NCBI GenBank assembly: GCA_966211335.1
Contig: CBIHNF010000002.1
Location: 124,001-188,000 of the forward strand
From: JAPWJZ01 sp966211335
GTDB taxonomy: Bacteria; Pseudomonadota; Alphaproteobacteria; Micavibrionales; UBA2020
Length of the DNA stretch: 64,000 nt
Reading direction: 5' to 3'
Part shown: piece after piece, positions 43,440-52,391 of the stretch
Layout: each line of letters begins with the position of its first letter
Numbering within the stretch: the stretch's first letter is position 1
Notes under the pieces: model-generated
The model's input: only the letters and a program-made list of their open reading frames with translations
Told to the model about the DNA's origin: nothing
Database searches by the model: none
Made by a program: the position numbers and the translations under genes

Positions 43440-43802
43440 TTATGACGTCAGCGCCTTCACGGCGTCTTCCATGCTGCGCGTATATACGACCAGCGCCCCG
43501 TTGAACCCGACCATCTGCAATACCGCGCCCGGCTGCCCTGCCGCCCCTGCCAGCACCAGCCTGCCATTGTTCATGTGCGCCCTTTTCAGCAGCGACACAA
43601 AAAGCCCGACGCCGTGACTGTCGAGGAATTCAACGCCGGTGAGGTCGACGATGATATTGCCGATGCCGGCTGGCAACTGATGCTGCAGCACAGGCTTGAT
43701 CTGCTCCGCCGCCGCCGCATCGACAAAGCCGCCGAGGCGCAGCAGGGCGTATTGCGGCCGCACCTGAATTTCAAACATATGGCCGGACATCATCGTGGTC
43801 AT
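43440..43802 (-). CDS. STAS-domain anti-sigma factor antagonist
   Basis: 120 residues, a single STAS domain of the RsbV/SpoIIAA type. The phosphorylatable serine is Ser62 in VEFLDSHGVGLFVSLLKRA. Such antagonists sequester a kinase/anti-sigma factor when dephosphorylated. It is coupled by ATGA to the gene encoding an ATPase-receiver-PP2C phosphatase fusion upstream, so its phosphorylation is likely set by that protein. GGAGA lies eight bases before its ATG. No sigma factor gene is adjacent. Confidence 0.9.
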   Translation of the reverse strand: MTTMMSGHMFEIQVRPQYALLRLGGFVDAAAAEQIKPVLQHQLPAGIGNIIVDLTGVEFLDSHGVGLFVSLLKRAHMNNGRLVLAGAAGQPGAVLQMVGFNGALVVYTRSMEDAVKALTS

Positions 43803-45406
43803 GGGCTTTCTCCGTATTCGGCGACAACAAGCGTCGCGTCGTCTTTTTGCGTACTGTGAAGAAGTGATTCAAAATGTTGCCAGAGCGCAGCGGCGGTCTC
43901 TTCCGCGCCCGCCTCGGCAAGGTCATCGAGCTTGGCAATCAGCTTCGGCCGCGCCTGTCCTTCATGCCCGAAGGGAGCAAGAAAGCCGTCGGTGGCGAAA
44001 ATGAGTTTGTCGCCCGCCGCTAGTTGCAGTCGAAGCAGGTTGTAATTCGCCTCCGCCATCAGCCCCGGCAGGGGCCCCGCGCTTTCCAGCGCCAGTGCGC
44101 CGGTGCGGCGCAGCAGCAAGGGGGCGGGGTGGCCCGCGCTGGCAATGGCGGCGCTGCCATCGGGAAGCAACTGGAAGCTCTGGCAGGTCAGGATGATGCT
44201 CTCCAGAAACGCATCCCCGTCGATGGAGCGGGACAGGTTGCCCAAGAACTGCGCCGGATCCGCCCCCGCCGCCTGCAACCGGAAGAGGGAGCGCAGATAG
44301 CCTGCATAGGCGTAGGAAAAGAACTTCGCCTGCTGCCCGTGCCCCATCACATCGGCCAGTACGGCCAGAAAATGCTGCGGCGTTTGCTGATGCAAAGTAA
44401 AATCCCCGCCGCCCGCTTCCGCCGCGACAGTTTTGACTGCGAGACGCCAGTTGCCGAAGCGGGCGGGCAGGCTGGGCTTCAATGCATCGGTCAGCGCGGC
44501 GTGGAAGCGGCCTTCATGCGCTCTGCGCACCTGGCCCGCCCGCGCCAGCAGCCGGCCGACAACGCCGAGAAGTTTTTCCGGCTTCACGGGCTTCAGCAAA
44601 AAATCATCAACGCCCAGCTCGCTGATATAGGGGCTGTTCTCCTTCGCCGTTTCGGCGCTGAGGAAAACGAAGGGCGTCGCATTGCCGCGCGGCAGGGCGG
44701 AGAGCGCCTGACGGAGCTCGATCCCGTCCATCTCCGGCATGTTGAGGTCGGAGACGACAAGCTCCGGCCGTGAAGCGGCAAAGGCGCGCGCCGCCGCCAT
44801 GGCATTATCAAAACAGATCACCTCGTAATGGGATGACAGCATGGCTTCATGCCGCCGCAGCTGTATGGGGTCATCATCGACGAGGAATAATTTATGTTTC
44901 GCGGCGCTGGCGGCAAAGGCGGTTTTGACCGGATAGACATGTCGCACGCGGAAATGGTTGAGGTTGTCGGGGCTTTGCGTTTTCGGTGTGTAACTCACCT
45001 GCGCATGCTGCCGCAAAATGCAGGCAAGGCCGTAGCCCGTTTCCTGCAAACATTCGGCGGCAGCAGGCTTTTGCCGTGCCTCGTCGCAGCGCGCCGCGAA
45101 GTCAGCGAAGGCGGTTGAATCATCGGCAATATCAAGCGCGGCGAATTTGGGGTGCAGGCGCAGCTTTACTTCCGTCTGGCGCGGTTTTTCCGGCGGGTGC
45201 TTGGCAAGGTTGGTGAGGATTTCCGATGTCGTCAGGGCCAGCATGGAGGCGCAACCATCCTCGATGCCGGCGGCGGAGAGAAAGGCCAGCAGCTGCTGCC
45301 GCAGTGGTCGAATACTATCGTATGTCACTTGCGGGAGCGGGAAGCGGAAGACGGGCAGATCGTCTGAAGGCGGAAGGTCAGGCGCTGTATTCAGCTCTGC
45401 AATCAT
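43799..45406 (-). CDS. RsbW-like ATPase, receiver and SpoIIE phosphatase fusion
   Basis: 535 residues in three parts. Residues about 20-150 resemble an RsbW/SpoIIAB HATPase (SEILTNLAKH as N box; ETGYGLACILRQHAQVSY as the glycine-rich lid), though the middle motif DIADDST is degenerate. Residues about 165-285 form a receiver domain (KLFLVDDDP, ELVVSDLNMPEMDG with the phospho-Asp, FLLKPV). Residues about 315-530 form a PP2C/SpoIIE phosphatase (GGGDFTLH, ADVMGHGQQA, ASAGHPAPLLLRR, DDATLVVAEY). Predicted to sense a phosphorelay signal and dephosphorylate the coupled STAS protein. AAGGAG precedes the ATG. Confidence 0.88.
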   Translation of the reverse strand: MIAELNTAPDLPPSDDLPVFRFPLPQVTYDSIRPLRQQLLAFLSAAGIEDGCASMLALTTSEILTNLAKHPPEKPRQTEVKLRLHPKFAALDIADDSTAFADFAARCDEARQKPAAAECLQETGYGLACILRQHAQVSYTPKTQSPDNLNHFRVRHVYPVKTAFAASAAKHKLFLVDDDPIQLRRHEAMLSSHYEVICFDNAMAAARAFAASRPELVVSDLNMPEMDGIELRQALSALPRGNATPFVFLSAETAKENSPYISELGVDDFLLKPVKPEKLLGVVGRLLARAGQVRRAHEGRFHAALTDALKPSLPARFGNWRLAVKTVAAEAGGGDFTLHQQTPQHFLAVLADVMGHGQQAKFFSYAYAGYLRSLFRLQAAGADPAQFLGNLSRSIDGDAFLESIILTCQSFQLLPDGSAAIASAGHPAPLLLRRTGALALESAGPLPGLMAEANYNLLRLQLAAGDKLIFATDGFLAPFGHEGQARPKLIAKLDDLAEAGAEETAAALWQHFESLLHSTQKDDATLVVAEYGESP

Positions 45407-45494
45407 TCAGCTCCTTGTAACTATTACAGCATATAAGGGCCGAATAGCGCAAGGTAAGGCGGCTAAGGCATTGCGGGCATTTATTATCCGGTCT

Positions 45495-47549
45495 TTATTT
45501 TTTCGGCACGAAGTCGAGGATCGTTTTCGGAGGCTGTCCGAAGCGCAGGCGGTAGATGTAATAGGATTCCATCACGCGCTGGATGTAGTTGCGAGTCTCG
45601 TAAATTGGAATGCTCTCGATCCAGTCGATGACGTCAATATTGCCGCGGCGCGGGTCGCCGAAGGCGTTAATCCATTCCTGCACGTTGCCGGGTCCGGCAT
45701 TATAGGCCGCGATCGCCATGGGGTAGAAACCGCCGTAGCTGTCGACCAACCCGGCAAGATAGGTTTCACCAAGGCGCACGTTGTAGCTCGGCGTACCGGT
45801 AAGCTTGTCGAGGCTGTAGGTCTCGCCCGCGCGCTTGGCCATCATCTTGGCGGTGCCGGGCATCAGCTGCATCAACCCGCGCGCGCCGACGGGGCTCAAA
45901 GCTTCCGTATTGAACATGCTCTCGCGGTGGATGATGGCATGGACAAGCGATTTTTCCGGATTGCCGAGCGGCAGGGACGGCAGCACCGGATAGCCTTCCG
46001 TAAACAGGAACTGGCCGATGGTCTGCTGGCAGTCCTTGTTCGCCTGCACGGCGTAGTAATAACGCTCCGTCTCCCGCGCCAGCTGCGCGACGAGGGCGTA
46101 ATCATCCCGCGTCTTGGCGTCGGCGTTCAGGCGGGCGAGGAACGGGTCGATGAGGTGTTTCAGCTTCAGCGTATGCAAGATGCGCGCGGCGCGCACCAGC
46201 TCGTTGCCATTGAAGGCGGCGACGGTGGCGGCGGCGGGGCTTGCGTCCTTAAAGCCCGTCACGGCAGGGCGGCCGTAAACTTTTTCAAAGCTCAGCTGGC
46301 CATAGAAGGTTGACGGGTACTGCGCCGCAACCTTGTCCCATTGCTGTTGCAGGTTGGCGTCGTGTGATACTTCTGCCGCGCGCGCCGCCCAATAGGCGCC
46401 GCGGGCAAGGCTGATCGCCGTGGTCACCTTGCGGAACATGCCATCGAAATGCTTATAGGCGTCGAGCGGGTTATTCAGCTTGCGAAGCGAGAGCCAGCCG
46501 AGCTGCCATTCCGCCTGCGCGAATTCCATGCCTTCCGTCAGCTGGTGCTTCGCGATGATTTTGTAAGCGCCAGAAAAATCCTGCACTTCCATGCGGCGGC
46601 GGGCGAGGATGTTGAGTTCACCCCACCAGCTTTCGGGATGGGTTGTGTGCTGCGGCATGGCGGCGATAATTTCCATCGCGCCGGAATCGTTGTTCTTGCG
46701 TCGGCGCATGCGCAATCGCTCGAATAGCAGGCCTTCGTTCTTCTGCAGCTGCGCCGGCACATCGGCCAGCAGCCTGTCCGCCGATTTGTCCATACGGGCA
46801 ATCGCAATGCGCGCCTGACCCGTCACACGGGCATCGGCGTTGACGAAGGCCAGCATATATTCGGCTTCTGCATAGCGCTGGTTCCAGATGAGGTTATCAA
46901 GCCGCGCTTCATGCGCGCCGGGCGCGAAGGAAAATTTATAGCTGCCGACCATGGCGGCGGTTTCATTCTTGTTCAGTTCCGCATCCAGCCAGAAGGCGGA
47001 GAGGGCGGTGCGGGCTTTCGCGGCCTGATGGGTTGCGATGAGCGCATCGAGGTAGGCCTTCATGCCGTTGAAGCTGTCCGGCGCTTCCGCATCAAACCAG
47101 GCGGCGACGGCGGCTTGGTCCTTCCATGCGGAAATATTTTTTTCAATCTTGGCGCGGAACAGGTACAGCTTCGGCCAGGTCGGGTTCTGGCGGATGAAGG
47201 TGAGCAGCTGTTGCGGCTCGACCGGCAGCGGCGTCTCCACCACGTAAATCCATGTCAGCAGCTTGCCGGCCACGGAATCGGAATGGTTTTTCAGCAGCGC
47301 AAAGGTCTTCGGCCAGTCTTCGTCCATATCGGTCGCGACGGGTTGCTTGTCCTTGGCTTTTGGCTTGACGGCGGTTTTCTTGCCGGCGATTTTTACCGGC
47401 GTTTTTTCATAGGTTTTTGACTTCCCCGCCATCGCCTCGGCGCGGTGGCCGGTGGCGGGGTTTGCAGAAGGTACTGGTTTTGCGGCGGAAATGCCGCAGA
47501 CCACGGTAAAAACGGCCAAAATCCTTGCCACTTTGCCCTGAAATGACAT
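45495..47549 (-). CDS. slt: Soluble lytic murein transglycosylase
   Basis: 684 residues. A signal peptide (residues 1-22) is followed by a basic low-complexity linker (about 35-70), a long helical U-shaped domain and a C-terminal SLT domain. The catalytic Glu543 lies in HAIIHRESMFNTEAL, followed by GARGLMQLMPGTAKMMA and MAIAAYNAGPGNVQEW. It cleaves glycan strands to 1,6-anhydro-muropeptides that feed anmK in this window. The ATG at 47549 gives a proper signal peptide; the frame extends further but over the dapA start region. Confidence 0.92.
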   Translation of the reverse strand: MSFQGKVARILAVFTVVCGISAAKPVPSANPATGHRAEAMAGKSKTYEKTPVKIAGKKTAVKPKAKDKQPVATDMDEDWPKTFALLKNHSDSVAGKLLTWIYVVETPLPVEPQQLLTFIRQNPTWPKLYLFRAKIEKNISAWKDQAAVAAWFDAEAPDSFNGMKAYLDALIATHQAAKARTALSAFWLDAELNKNETAAMVGSYKFSFAPGAHEARLDNLIWNQRYAEAEYMLAFVNADARVTGQARIAIARMDKSADRLLADVPAQLQKNEGLLFERLRMRRRKNNDSGAMEIIAAMPQHTTHPESWWGELNILARRRMEVQDFSGAYKIIAKHQLTEGMEFAQAEWQLGWLSLRKLNNPLDAYKHFDGMFRKVTTAISLARGAYWAARAAEVSHDANLQQQWDKVAAQYPSTFYGQLSFEKVYGRPAVTGFKDASPAAATVAAFNGNELVRAARILHTLKLKHLIDPFLARLNADAKTRDDYALVAQLARETERYYYAVQANKDCQQTIGQFLFTEGYPVLPSLPLGNPEKSLVHAIIHRESMFNTEALSPVGARGLMQLMPGTAKMMAKRAGETYSLDKLTGTPSYNVRLGETYLAGLVDSYGGFYPMAIAAYNAGPGNVQEWINAFGDPRRGNIDVIDWIESIPIYETRNYIQRVMESYYIYRLRFGQPPKTILDFVPKK

Positions 47550-47552
47550 ATT
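47525..47552 (+). promoter_or_regulatory. Possible promoter of dapA
   Basis: TTGCCA at 47525-47530, a 16-base spacer and CATATT at 47547-47552, with dapA starting at 47616. It overlaps the first codons of the divergent slt gene. Weak prediction. Confidence 0.35.
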
Positions 47553-47615
47553 CTTGCCGGAAATCGCGCCGGGGGGCAAAATCGCCCGTCCCGCGTATAA
47601 GGAAGGAATTGCATC

Positions 47616-48533
47616 ATGGCCCGTTTCAACGGCTCTTACGTCGCCCTCGTCACCCCCTTTAAAAAGGGCAAGGTGGACTTTGATGCATTCCAGCAGCTTG
47701 TCGAGTGGCATATCGCCAGCGGGACTCATGGACTTGTTCCTTGCGGGACAACGGGTGAAACGCCCACCATCACCATTGAAGAGCACAAAGCGCTGATCGA
47801 AGCCTGCCTTGAAGCGACCGACGGCCGTGTGCCGGTGATCGCAGGGGCGGGCTCCAACTCGACCGAGACGGCCGTGGAGCTTGCGCGCTTTGCCGATAAA
47901 AGCGGGGCTGACGGTATTCTAAGCGTAACCCCTTATTATAACAAGCCCAGTCAAGAGGGCATGTACCAGCATTTCAAGGCAGTGAACGACGCGGTCGGCA
48001 CTTCCGTCATCCTCTACAACGTGCCCGGCCGCACCGGCGTTGAAATTTCGGTCGACACCGTCATCCGTCTCGCGAAACTCAAAAACATCGCCGGCATTAA
48101 AGACGCCTCAGTTGATTTGAGCCGCCCGCTGCAGCTGCAAGTGGCGCTGGGCGATGATTTCACCCAGCTGTCCGGCGAAGATGCGACGGTTGCCGCTTAT
48201 CTGGCGCAGGGCGGCCATGGCTGCATTTCCGTCACCGCCAACGTCGCCCCCAAACTTTGCGCCGAATTGCACAACGCATGGCAGAAACGCGACTGGAAGA
48301 ATTTCGAGCGCATCCGCGATACGCTGCTGCCGCTGCACAAATACCTGTTTATCGAGACGAACCCGTCGCCCGCGAAATACTGCCTGTCGAAACTCGGCAA
48401 AATCACCGAAGAGCAGCGCCTGCCGCTGCTGCCGGTCTCTGCCGCTTCCAGAGCGAAACTCGACGAGGCGATGGAATTCGCCGGCATTTACAAGCTGGGC
48501 AAGAAAAAGCTCAAGAAGGTCGGCAAGCGCTGA
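47616..48533 (+). CDS. dapA: 4-hydroxy-tetrahydrodipicolinate synthase
   Basis: 305 residues. It condenses pyruvate with aspartate semialdehyde, the first committed step of lysine and diaminopimelate synthesis. Active-site elements are VPCGTTGETPT, SVTPYYNKPSQEGMYQHF, LYNVPGRTGVEI and the Schiff-base Lys162 in GIKDAS. The residue after this motif is Val (GIKDASVDL) where many DapA enzymes have Thr-Gly. The C-terminus carries a basic extension GKKKLKKVGKR. AAGGAAGGA precedes the ATG. dapA-smpB order is standard for the class. Confidence 0.96.
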   Translation: MARFNGSYVALVTPFKKGKVDFDAFQQLVEWHIASGTHGLVPCGTTGETPTITIEEHKALIEACLEATDGRVPVIAGAGSNSTETAVELARFADKSGADGILSVTPYYNKPSQEGMYQHFKAVNDAVGTSVILYNVPGRTGVEISVDTVIRLAKLKNIAGIKDASVDLSRPLQLQVALGDDFTQLSGEDATVAAYLAQGGHGCISVTANVAPKLCAELHNAWQKRDWKNFERIRDTLLPLHKYLFIETNPSPAKYCLSKLGKITEEQRLPLLPVSAASRAKLDEAMEFAGIYKLGKKKLKKVGKR

Positions 48534-48542
48534 AACGGATGA

Positions 48543-49037
48543 ATGTCGGGTAAAAACAAAAATCAGGGAAAGAAGGACCCGAACAACAAGACCGTCGCCC
48601 AGAACCGCAAGGCGCGGTTTGACTATTTCATCGAAGAAGTTTTAGAGGCCGGCATCATCCTGACCGGCACGGAAGTGAAATCCCTGCGCTCCGGCCAGGC
48701 CTCCATCGCCGAAAGTTTCGCCGATGTGAAGGGTTCCGAAGTCTTCCTCGTCAACGTCTATATCCCCGAATACAACAAAGCGCATGTGAAGCTGCAGCAT
48801 GAAACCCGCCGTCCGCGCAAATTATTGCTGCACAAAAACCAGATGAACAAGCTCATCGGCGCGGTGCAGCGCAAGGGAACGACCTTGGTACCGCTGTCGA
48901 TTTACTTCAACCACCGCGGCATTGCCAAGGTGGAACTGGGCGTCGCCGTCGGCAAGAAGCAGCATGACAAGCGCGATGCGCTGAAAGCCCGCGACTGGCA
49001 GCGCGAAAAATCCCGCCTGATGCACGAGCGGGACTGA
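48543..49037 (+). CDS. smpB: SsrA-binding protein
   Basis: 164 residues. SmpB delivers tmRNA to stalled ribosomes. Conserved are QNRKARFDYFIEEVLEAGIILTGTEVKSLRSGQASIAESF, the central HVKLQHETRRPRKLLLHK, and the basic C-terminal tail KKQHDKRDALKARDWQREKSRLM. Full length. It lies 9 bases after dapA and 7 before the rhomboid gene, so it is in an operon with both. Confidence 0.97.
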   Translation: MSGKNKNQGKKDPNNKTVAQNRKARFDYFIEEVLEAGIILTGTEVKSLRSGQASIAESFADVKGSEVFLVNVYIPEYNKAHVKLQHETRRPRKLLLHKNQMNKLIGAVQRKGTTLVPLSIYFNHRGIAKVELGVAVGKKQHDKRDALKARDWQREKSRLMHERD

Positions 49038-49044
49038 CCCCGCC

Positions 49045-49944
49045 ATGTTCGTCCCCGTATCCGCCGAGAACGAGGATTACGCAAGACCTTACGTCACCTA
49101 TGCCATCATCCTTCTCTGTTCTGCTCTGTATGTTCTTGACGCCCGCACCGCGGAATTCGCCGCGCATGCCGCCTTTTGGGAAGCCTTCGCCTTTCACCCC
49201 ATCGATTCCGCGCCGGGTCATGAAGCCCTGACGGGGCCAGCGCGTTTTTTGCAGGGCGTCGGCATGATGTTCAACCCGTTCCGTCCCGCCTGGCTGACCG
49301 CCATCAGCTCGGCCTTCCTGCATGACGGCTGCATTCACCTCGCCAGCAACATGACCTTCCTGTGGCTTTTCGGCGCCTCGACGGAGCACATCATGGGGCA
49401 TGTGCGCTACATCTGCTTTTTCATCGCCATCGCGTTCTTGTCGCAGCTGGTGCAAATCATGGCCGGCGGCGTCGATGACTGGTATCACATCGGCTCCAGC
49501 GGCGCGGTCGCCGGTGTGCTCGGGGCCTATGTGGTTTATTTCCCCCGCACCAAGATCAACGCGATGCTCATGGGCTCGCTGCGCACCACCGCGCGGGAAT
49601 TCCGCCTTCCCGCCTACTGGCTGCTGCCGCTGCATTTCCTCAGCCAGTTTGAAATCGCTTTCGGCCACATGGCCGTCTGGGCGCATATCGGCGGCTATGC
49701 CCTTGGCGGGTTGCTGGCGCTACCGTTCAAGGACCCTGCGTTTATGTACAAGGCGGAGGCTGACCGGCTGTTCGGCGCCGACGGCGAAAAAGAACATAAA
49801 ATCACGCCCGAGCTGGTCGACGACACCAAGTGGACGCGGGCCATTCTAAAGCGCCCGCCGCTGTCCGAAATGCGCAAGAAGGGCAAGGAAGAAGCCCACC
49901 GCCGCAAAACGCGCGGCAACGACTGGTACAAGGACAAGAAGTAA
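49045..49944 (+). CDS. Rhomboid-family intramembrane serine protease
   Basis: 299 residues with about six membrane helices. Rhomboid landmarks are HLASNMTFLWLFG, the GxSG serine Ser152 in HIGSSGAVAGVLGAYVVYFPRT, and His214 in VWAHIGGYALGGLLALP, so the Ser-His dyad is intact. A cytoplasmic basic tail follows (MRKKGKEEAHRRKTRGN). Substrates are unknown. It is the third gene after dapA and smpB; the ATG is seven bases after the smpB stop. Confidence 0.92.
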   Translation: MFVPVSAENEDYARPYVTYAIILLCSALYVLDARTAEFAAHAAFWEAFAFHPIDSAPGHEALTGPARFLQGVGMMFNPFRPAWLTAISSAFLHDGCIHLASNMTFLWLFGASTEHIMGHVRYICFFIAIAFLSQLVQIMAGGVDDWYHIGSSGAVAGVLGAYVVYFPRTKINAMLMGSLRTTAREFRLPAYWLLPLHFLSQFEIAFGHMAVWAHIGGYALGGLLALPFKDPAFMYKAEADRLFGADGEKEHKITPELVDDTKWTRAILKRPPLSEMRKKGKEEAHRRKTRGNDWYKDKK

Positions 49945-50044
49945 CCGGCATCATCAACCCTCTGGCAGCGCGGCGGCAAAATTGGTATAACTTGGGCGAC
50001 GTTAAACCACCGGCCGTAAAAGCCAATTCAGAGGGAAAAAAAAG

Positions 50045-50956
50045 ATGATGAAGAAATTGATGACCGCAGCGCTTGTCGCCGCCGCGCTCTATGCGACCCC
50101 CGCCCATGCGCAGACCTGCGCCAGCCTGCCGAACCACGACGCACTGAAAAAGCTGCTGACCGATGCGCGGCGTGCCGATAACGGCGGCCTCAACCTTGAT
50201 ATGTGGGGCACCATCGTCGACCGCGCCGGCAAAGTCTGCGCCGTCGCCTTCACGGGCGATACCGAAGATGCGCAATGGCCGGGCAGCCGCGTGATCTCCG
50301 CGCAGAAAGCCAACACCGCCAACGCCTTCAGCCTGAAAGGCCTCGCGCTTTCGACGGCGAACCTTTACAGCGCCGTGCAGCCGAACGGGCCGCTCTTCGG
50401 CCTGCAGGAAAGCAACCCCGTCAACGCCGCTGTCGCCTATGACGGTGATGCCGCGACCTACGGCACCGCCAAAGACCCGCTCGTCGGCAAGAAACCCGGG
50501 GGCGTGAACGTTTTCGGCGGTGGCCTTGCGCTCTATGACGCGAAAGGCAAAATCCTTGGCGCCGTCGGCGTTTCCGGCGACACGTCCTGCGCCGACCACA
50601 ACATCGCCTGGCGCCTGCGCAATGCGGCGAAGCTGGACTTCGTGCCGAAGGGCGTGAGCCCCAACGGCAGCGACGAGATTATCTATGATATCGACAGCGC
50701 GCACAGCAAAAGCGGCTTCGGCCATCCGCCCTGCGGCGGCAAGGAAGCTTCCATCGCCGCTGACCTTCCGGCTCCTTCCAAGGTAGACCCGGCTGCAGCT
50801 GCACCGGCCAAGGCCGAACCTGCGAAAAAAGAAGCCGTGAAGAAAGAAGAAAAAGCCCCCGAGGCGAAACCTGCCGAAGAGAAAAAGGCAGACGAGAAAA
50901 AGGCTGAAGAGCCGAAGACGGACGAAAAACCGTCCGACGAGAAAAAAGACAAGTAA
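50045..50956 (+). CDS. Exported HbpS/GlcG-family protein with charged tail
   Basis: 303 residues. A signal peptide (residues 1-22, ending AHAQ) precedes a HbpS/GlcG-like domain (about 25-235) recognised from AQKANTANAFSLKG, GGLALYDAKGKILGAVGVSGDTSCADHNIAW. Relatives bind haem or act in redox sensing; the ligand here is not known. Residues about 245-303 are almost only Ala, Lys, Glu, Pro and Asp, a low-complexity tail. GAGGG precedes two successive ATGs. A terminator follows at 50971-51004. Confidence 0.8.
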   Translation: MMKKLMTAALVAAALYATPAHAQTCASLPNHDALKKLLTDARRADNGGLNLDMWGTIVDRAGKVCAVAFTGDTEDAQWPGSRVISAQKANTANAFSLKGLALSTANLYSAVQPNGPLFGLQESNPVNAAVAYDGDAATYGTAKDPLVGKKPGGVNVFGGGLALYDAKGKILGAVGVSGDTSCADHNIAWRLRNAAKLDFVPKGVSPNGSDEIIYDIDSAHSKSGFGHPPCGGKEASIAADLPAPSKVDPAAAAPAKAEPAKKEAVKKEEKAPEAKPAEEKKADEKKAEEPKTDEKPSDEKKDK

Positions 50957-50970
50957 TCTTGTTTTTCTGA

Positions 50971-51004
50971 AAAAGCCGCTCCTGCAAAGGGGCGGCTTTT
51001 TTAT
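50971..51004 (+). terminator. Intrinsic terminator after the HbpS/GlcG gene
   Basis: Stem AGCCGCTCC/GGGGCGGCT with a short TGCAAA loop, flanked by an A-run and a T-run, so it can work on both strands. The sequence recurs almost unchanged at 52221-52256. Confidence 0.85.
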
Positions 51005-51139
51005 TGGCTATTTGGCATTACGGGCGGATTTTTGCGGTATGGGGCTGCACGCCTGCCCCTGATGCCCTATATTACGGGGGCAAATTTCCCGGCCGTGCCG
51101 GTGCCTGATTGTCAGATTACATGCAACGAAAGGTTTACC

Positions 51140-52207
51140 ATGATCAAAGCGAAATCCTATGCCGCCTATGATGCCAAATCGCCCCTGAAATCCTGGGATT
51201 TCGAGCGCCGCGACGTTGGCGCGGATGATGTGCAGATCGACATTCTCTACTGCGGTGTCTGCCATTCCGACATTCACTGCGCCAGAGGCGAATGGTTTGA
51301 GATGGCCTATCCGCAGGTTGTCGGCCATGAGATTGTCGGCAAAGTCACCAGCACCGGCAAGAACGTGACCAAGCATAAAATTGGCGACCTCGTCGGCGTC
51401 GGCTGCCTTGTTGATTCCTGCCGCAAATGCGGCTCCTGCGGTGAAGACCTCGAAAACTATTGCGAGGAAGGCATGCAGGGCGGCACCTATATGGGTGTTG
51501 AAAAACAGACCGGCCGCCCGACGCAAGGCGGCTATTCCAGCACCATCGTCGTGGATGAGCATTTCGTGCTGAAAATCCCCGCCAACCTTGATGCCGCGCG
51601 CGCGGCGCCGCTGCTCTGCGCCGGCATCACGCTTTATTCGCCGCTGCGCCACTGGGGTGCAGGTCCCGGCAAGACGGTCGGCATCGTCGGCCTCGGTGGC
51701 CTTGGCCATATGGGCGTGAAGCTGGCCCATGCCATGGGTGCGAAGGTTGTCCTCTTCACCACGTCCCCCTCCAAGGTGGCGGATGGCAAAAAGCTGGGCG
51801 CGGATGATGTTGTCATTTCCAAGGATGAAAAGGATATGGCGCGCTATACCCATCAGCTTGATTTCATCGTCAACACGGTTTCGGCGCCCCATGACCTCAA
51901 CCCGTTTATCTCCCTCCTCAAGCGGGACGGCACCCTTGTGCTGGTCGGCGCGCCGCCGGCCGCCACGCCGCACCCGTCGCCCGCCGTTTTCAACCTGCTC
52001 ATGAAGCGCGTCGGCATTGCCGGCTCCGCGATCGGCGGCATCAAGGAAACGCAGGAGATGCTGGATTTCTGCGGCAAGCATAACATTATGCCGGAGATTG
52101 AAATGACCAGCATCCAGGACATCAACAAGGCCTGGGACCGCGTGCTGAAAAGCGACGTTAAATACCGCTTCGTGATTGATATGGCGACCTTGAAAAACGC
52201 CGCCTGA
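51140..52207 (+). CDS. Zinc-dependent alcohol dehydrogenase (cinnamyl/YahK type)
   Basis: 355 residues of the medium-chain dehydrogenase family. The catalytic zinc site is CGVCHSDIHCARGEW plus VVGHEIVG; the structural zinc uses CRKCGSCGEDLENYC. The Rossmann site is VGIVGLGGLGHMGVKLAHAMGA. It most resembles NADP-dependent aldehyde reductases of the CAD/YahK group. The ATG at 51140 follows AAAGG by six bases; the frame extends back to 51032 but that stretch is non-coding. Two nearly identical terminators bracket the gene. Confidence 0.93.
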   Translation: MIKAKSYAAYDAKSPLKSWDFERRDVGADDVQIDILYCGVCHSDIHCARGEWFEMAYPQVVGHEIVGKVTSTGKNVTKHKIGDLVGVGCLVDSCRKCGSCGEDLENYCEEGMQGGTYMGVEKQTGRPTQGGYSSTIVVDEHFVLKIPANLDAARAAPLLCAGITLYSPLRHWGAGPGKTVGIVGLGGLGHMGVKLAHAMGAKVVLFTTSPSKVADGKKLGADDVVISKDEKDMARYTHQLDFIVNTVSAPHDLNPFISLLKRDGTLVLVGAPPAATPHPSPAVFNLLMKRVGIAGSAIGGIKETQEMLDFCGKHNIMPEIEMTSIQDINKAWDRVLKSDVKYRFVIDMATLKNAA

Positions 52208-52220
52208 ACTTAACCTACTC

Positions 52221-52256
52221 AAAAAAAGCCGCTCCAGAAATGGGGCGGCTTTTTTA
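52221..52256 (+). terminator. Intrinsic terminator after the alcohol dehydrogenase gene
   Basis: Stem AGCCGCTCC/GGGGCGGCT with a short loop and terminal T-run. Arms are the same as those at 50971-51004; only the loop differs by a few bases. Confidence 0.85.
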
Positions 52257-52280
52257 TTCACTGGAAAAAACGCGAAAGAA

Positions 52281-52310
52281 AAAGGGCCGGCTAGGGGAAC
52301 CGGCCCTTTT
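52281..52310. terminator. Bidirectional hairpin terminator downstream of recA
   Basis: A ten-base-pair stem AAAGGGCCGG/CCGGCCCTTT around a nine-base loop, followed by TTTT on the plus strand and preceded by A-rich sequence, so it may end recA transcripts on the minus strand as well. Confidence 0.75.
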
Positions 52311-52391
52311 AAAGAAGGCAATGGCTAGTCAAAGATGTGTGTAGCGCCGCTTGTCATCGAATAGAAGCGGGGTGGCTTCCTGTAGCGGGGT

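Noticed and set aside
43268..43504. 78-residue plus-strand frame overlapping the short ORF
   Set aside because: Runs through the terminator and into the antisense of the STAS gene; the other frame (39 residues) agrees better with the promoter/terminator layout.
51008..52321. 437-residue minus-strand frame
   Set aside because: Antisense to the alcohol dehydrogenase gene and spanning a terminator.
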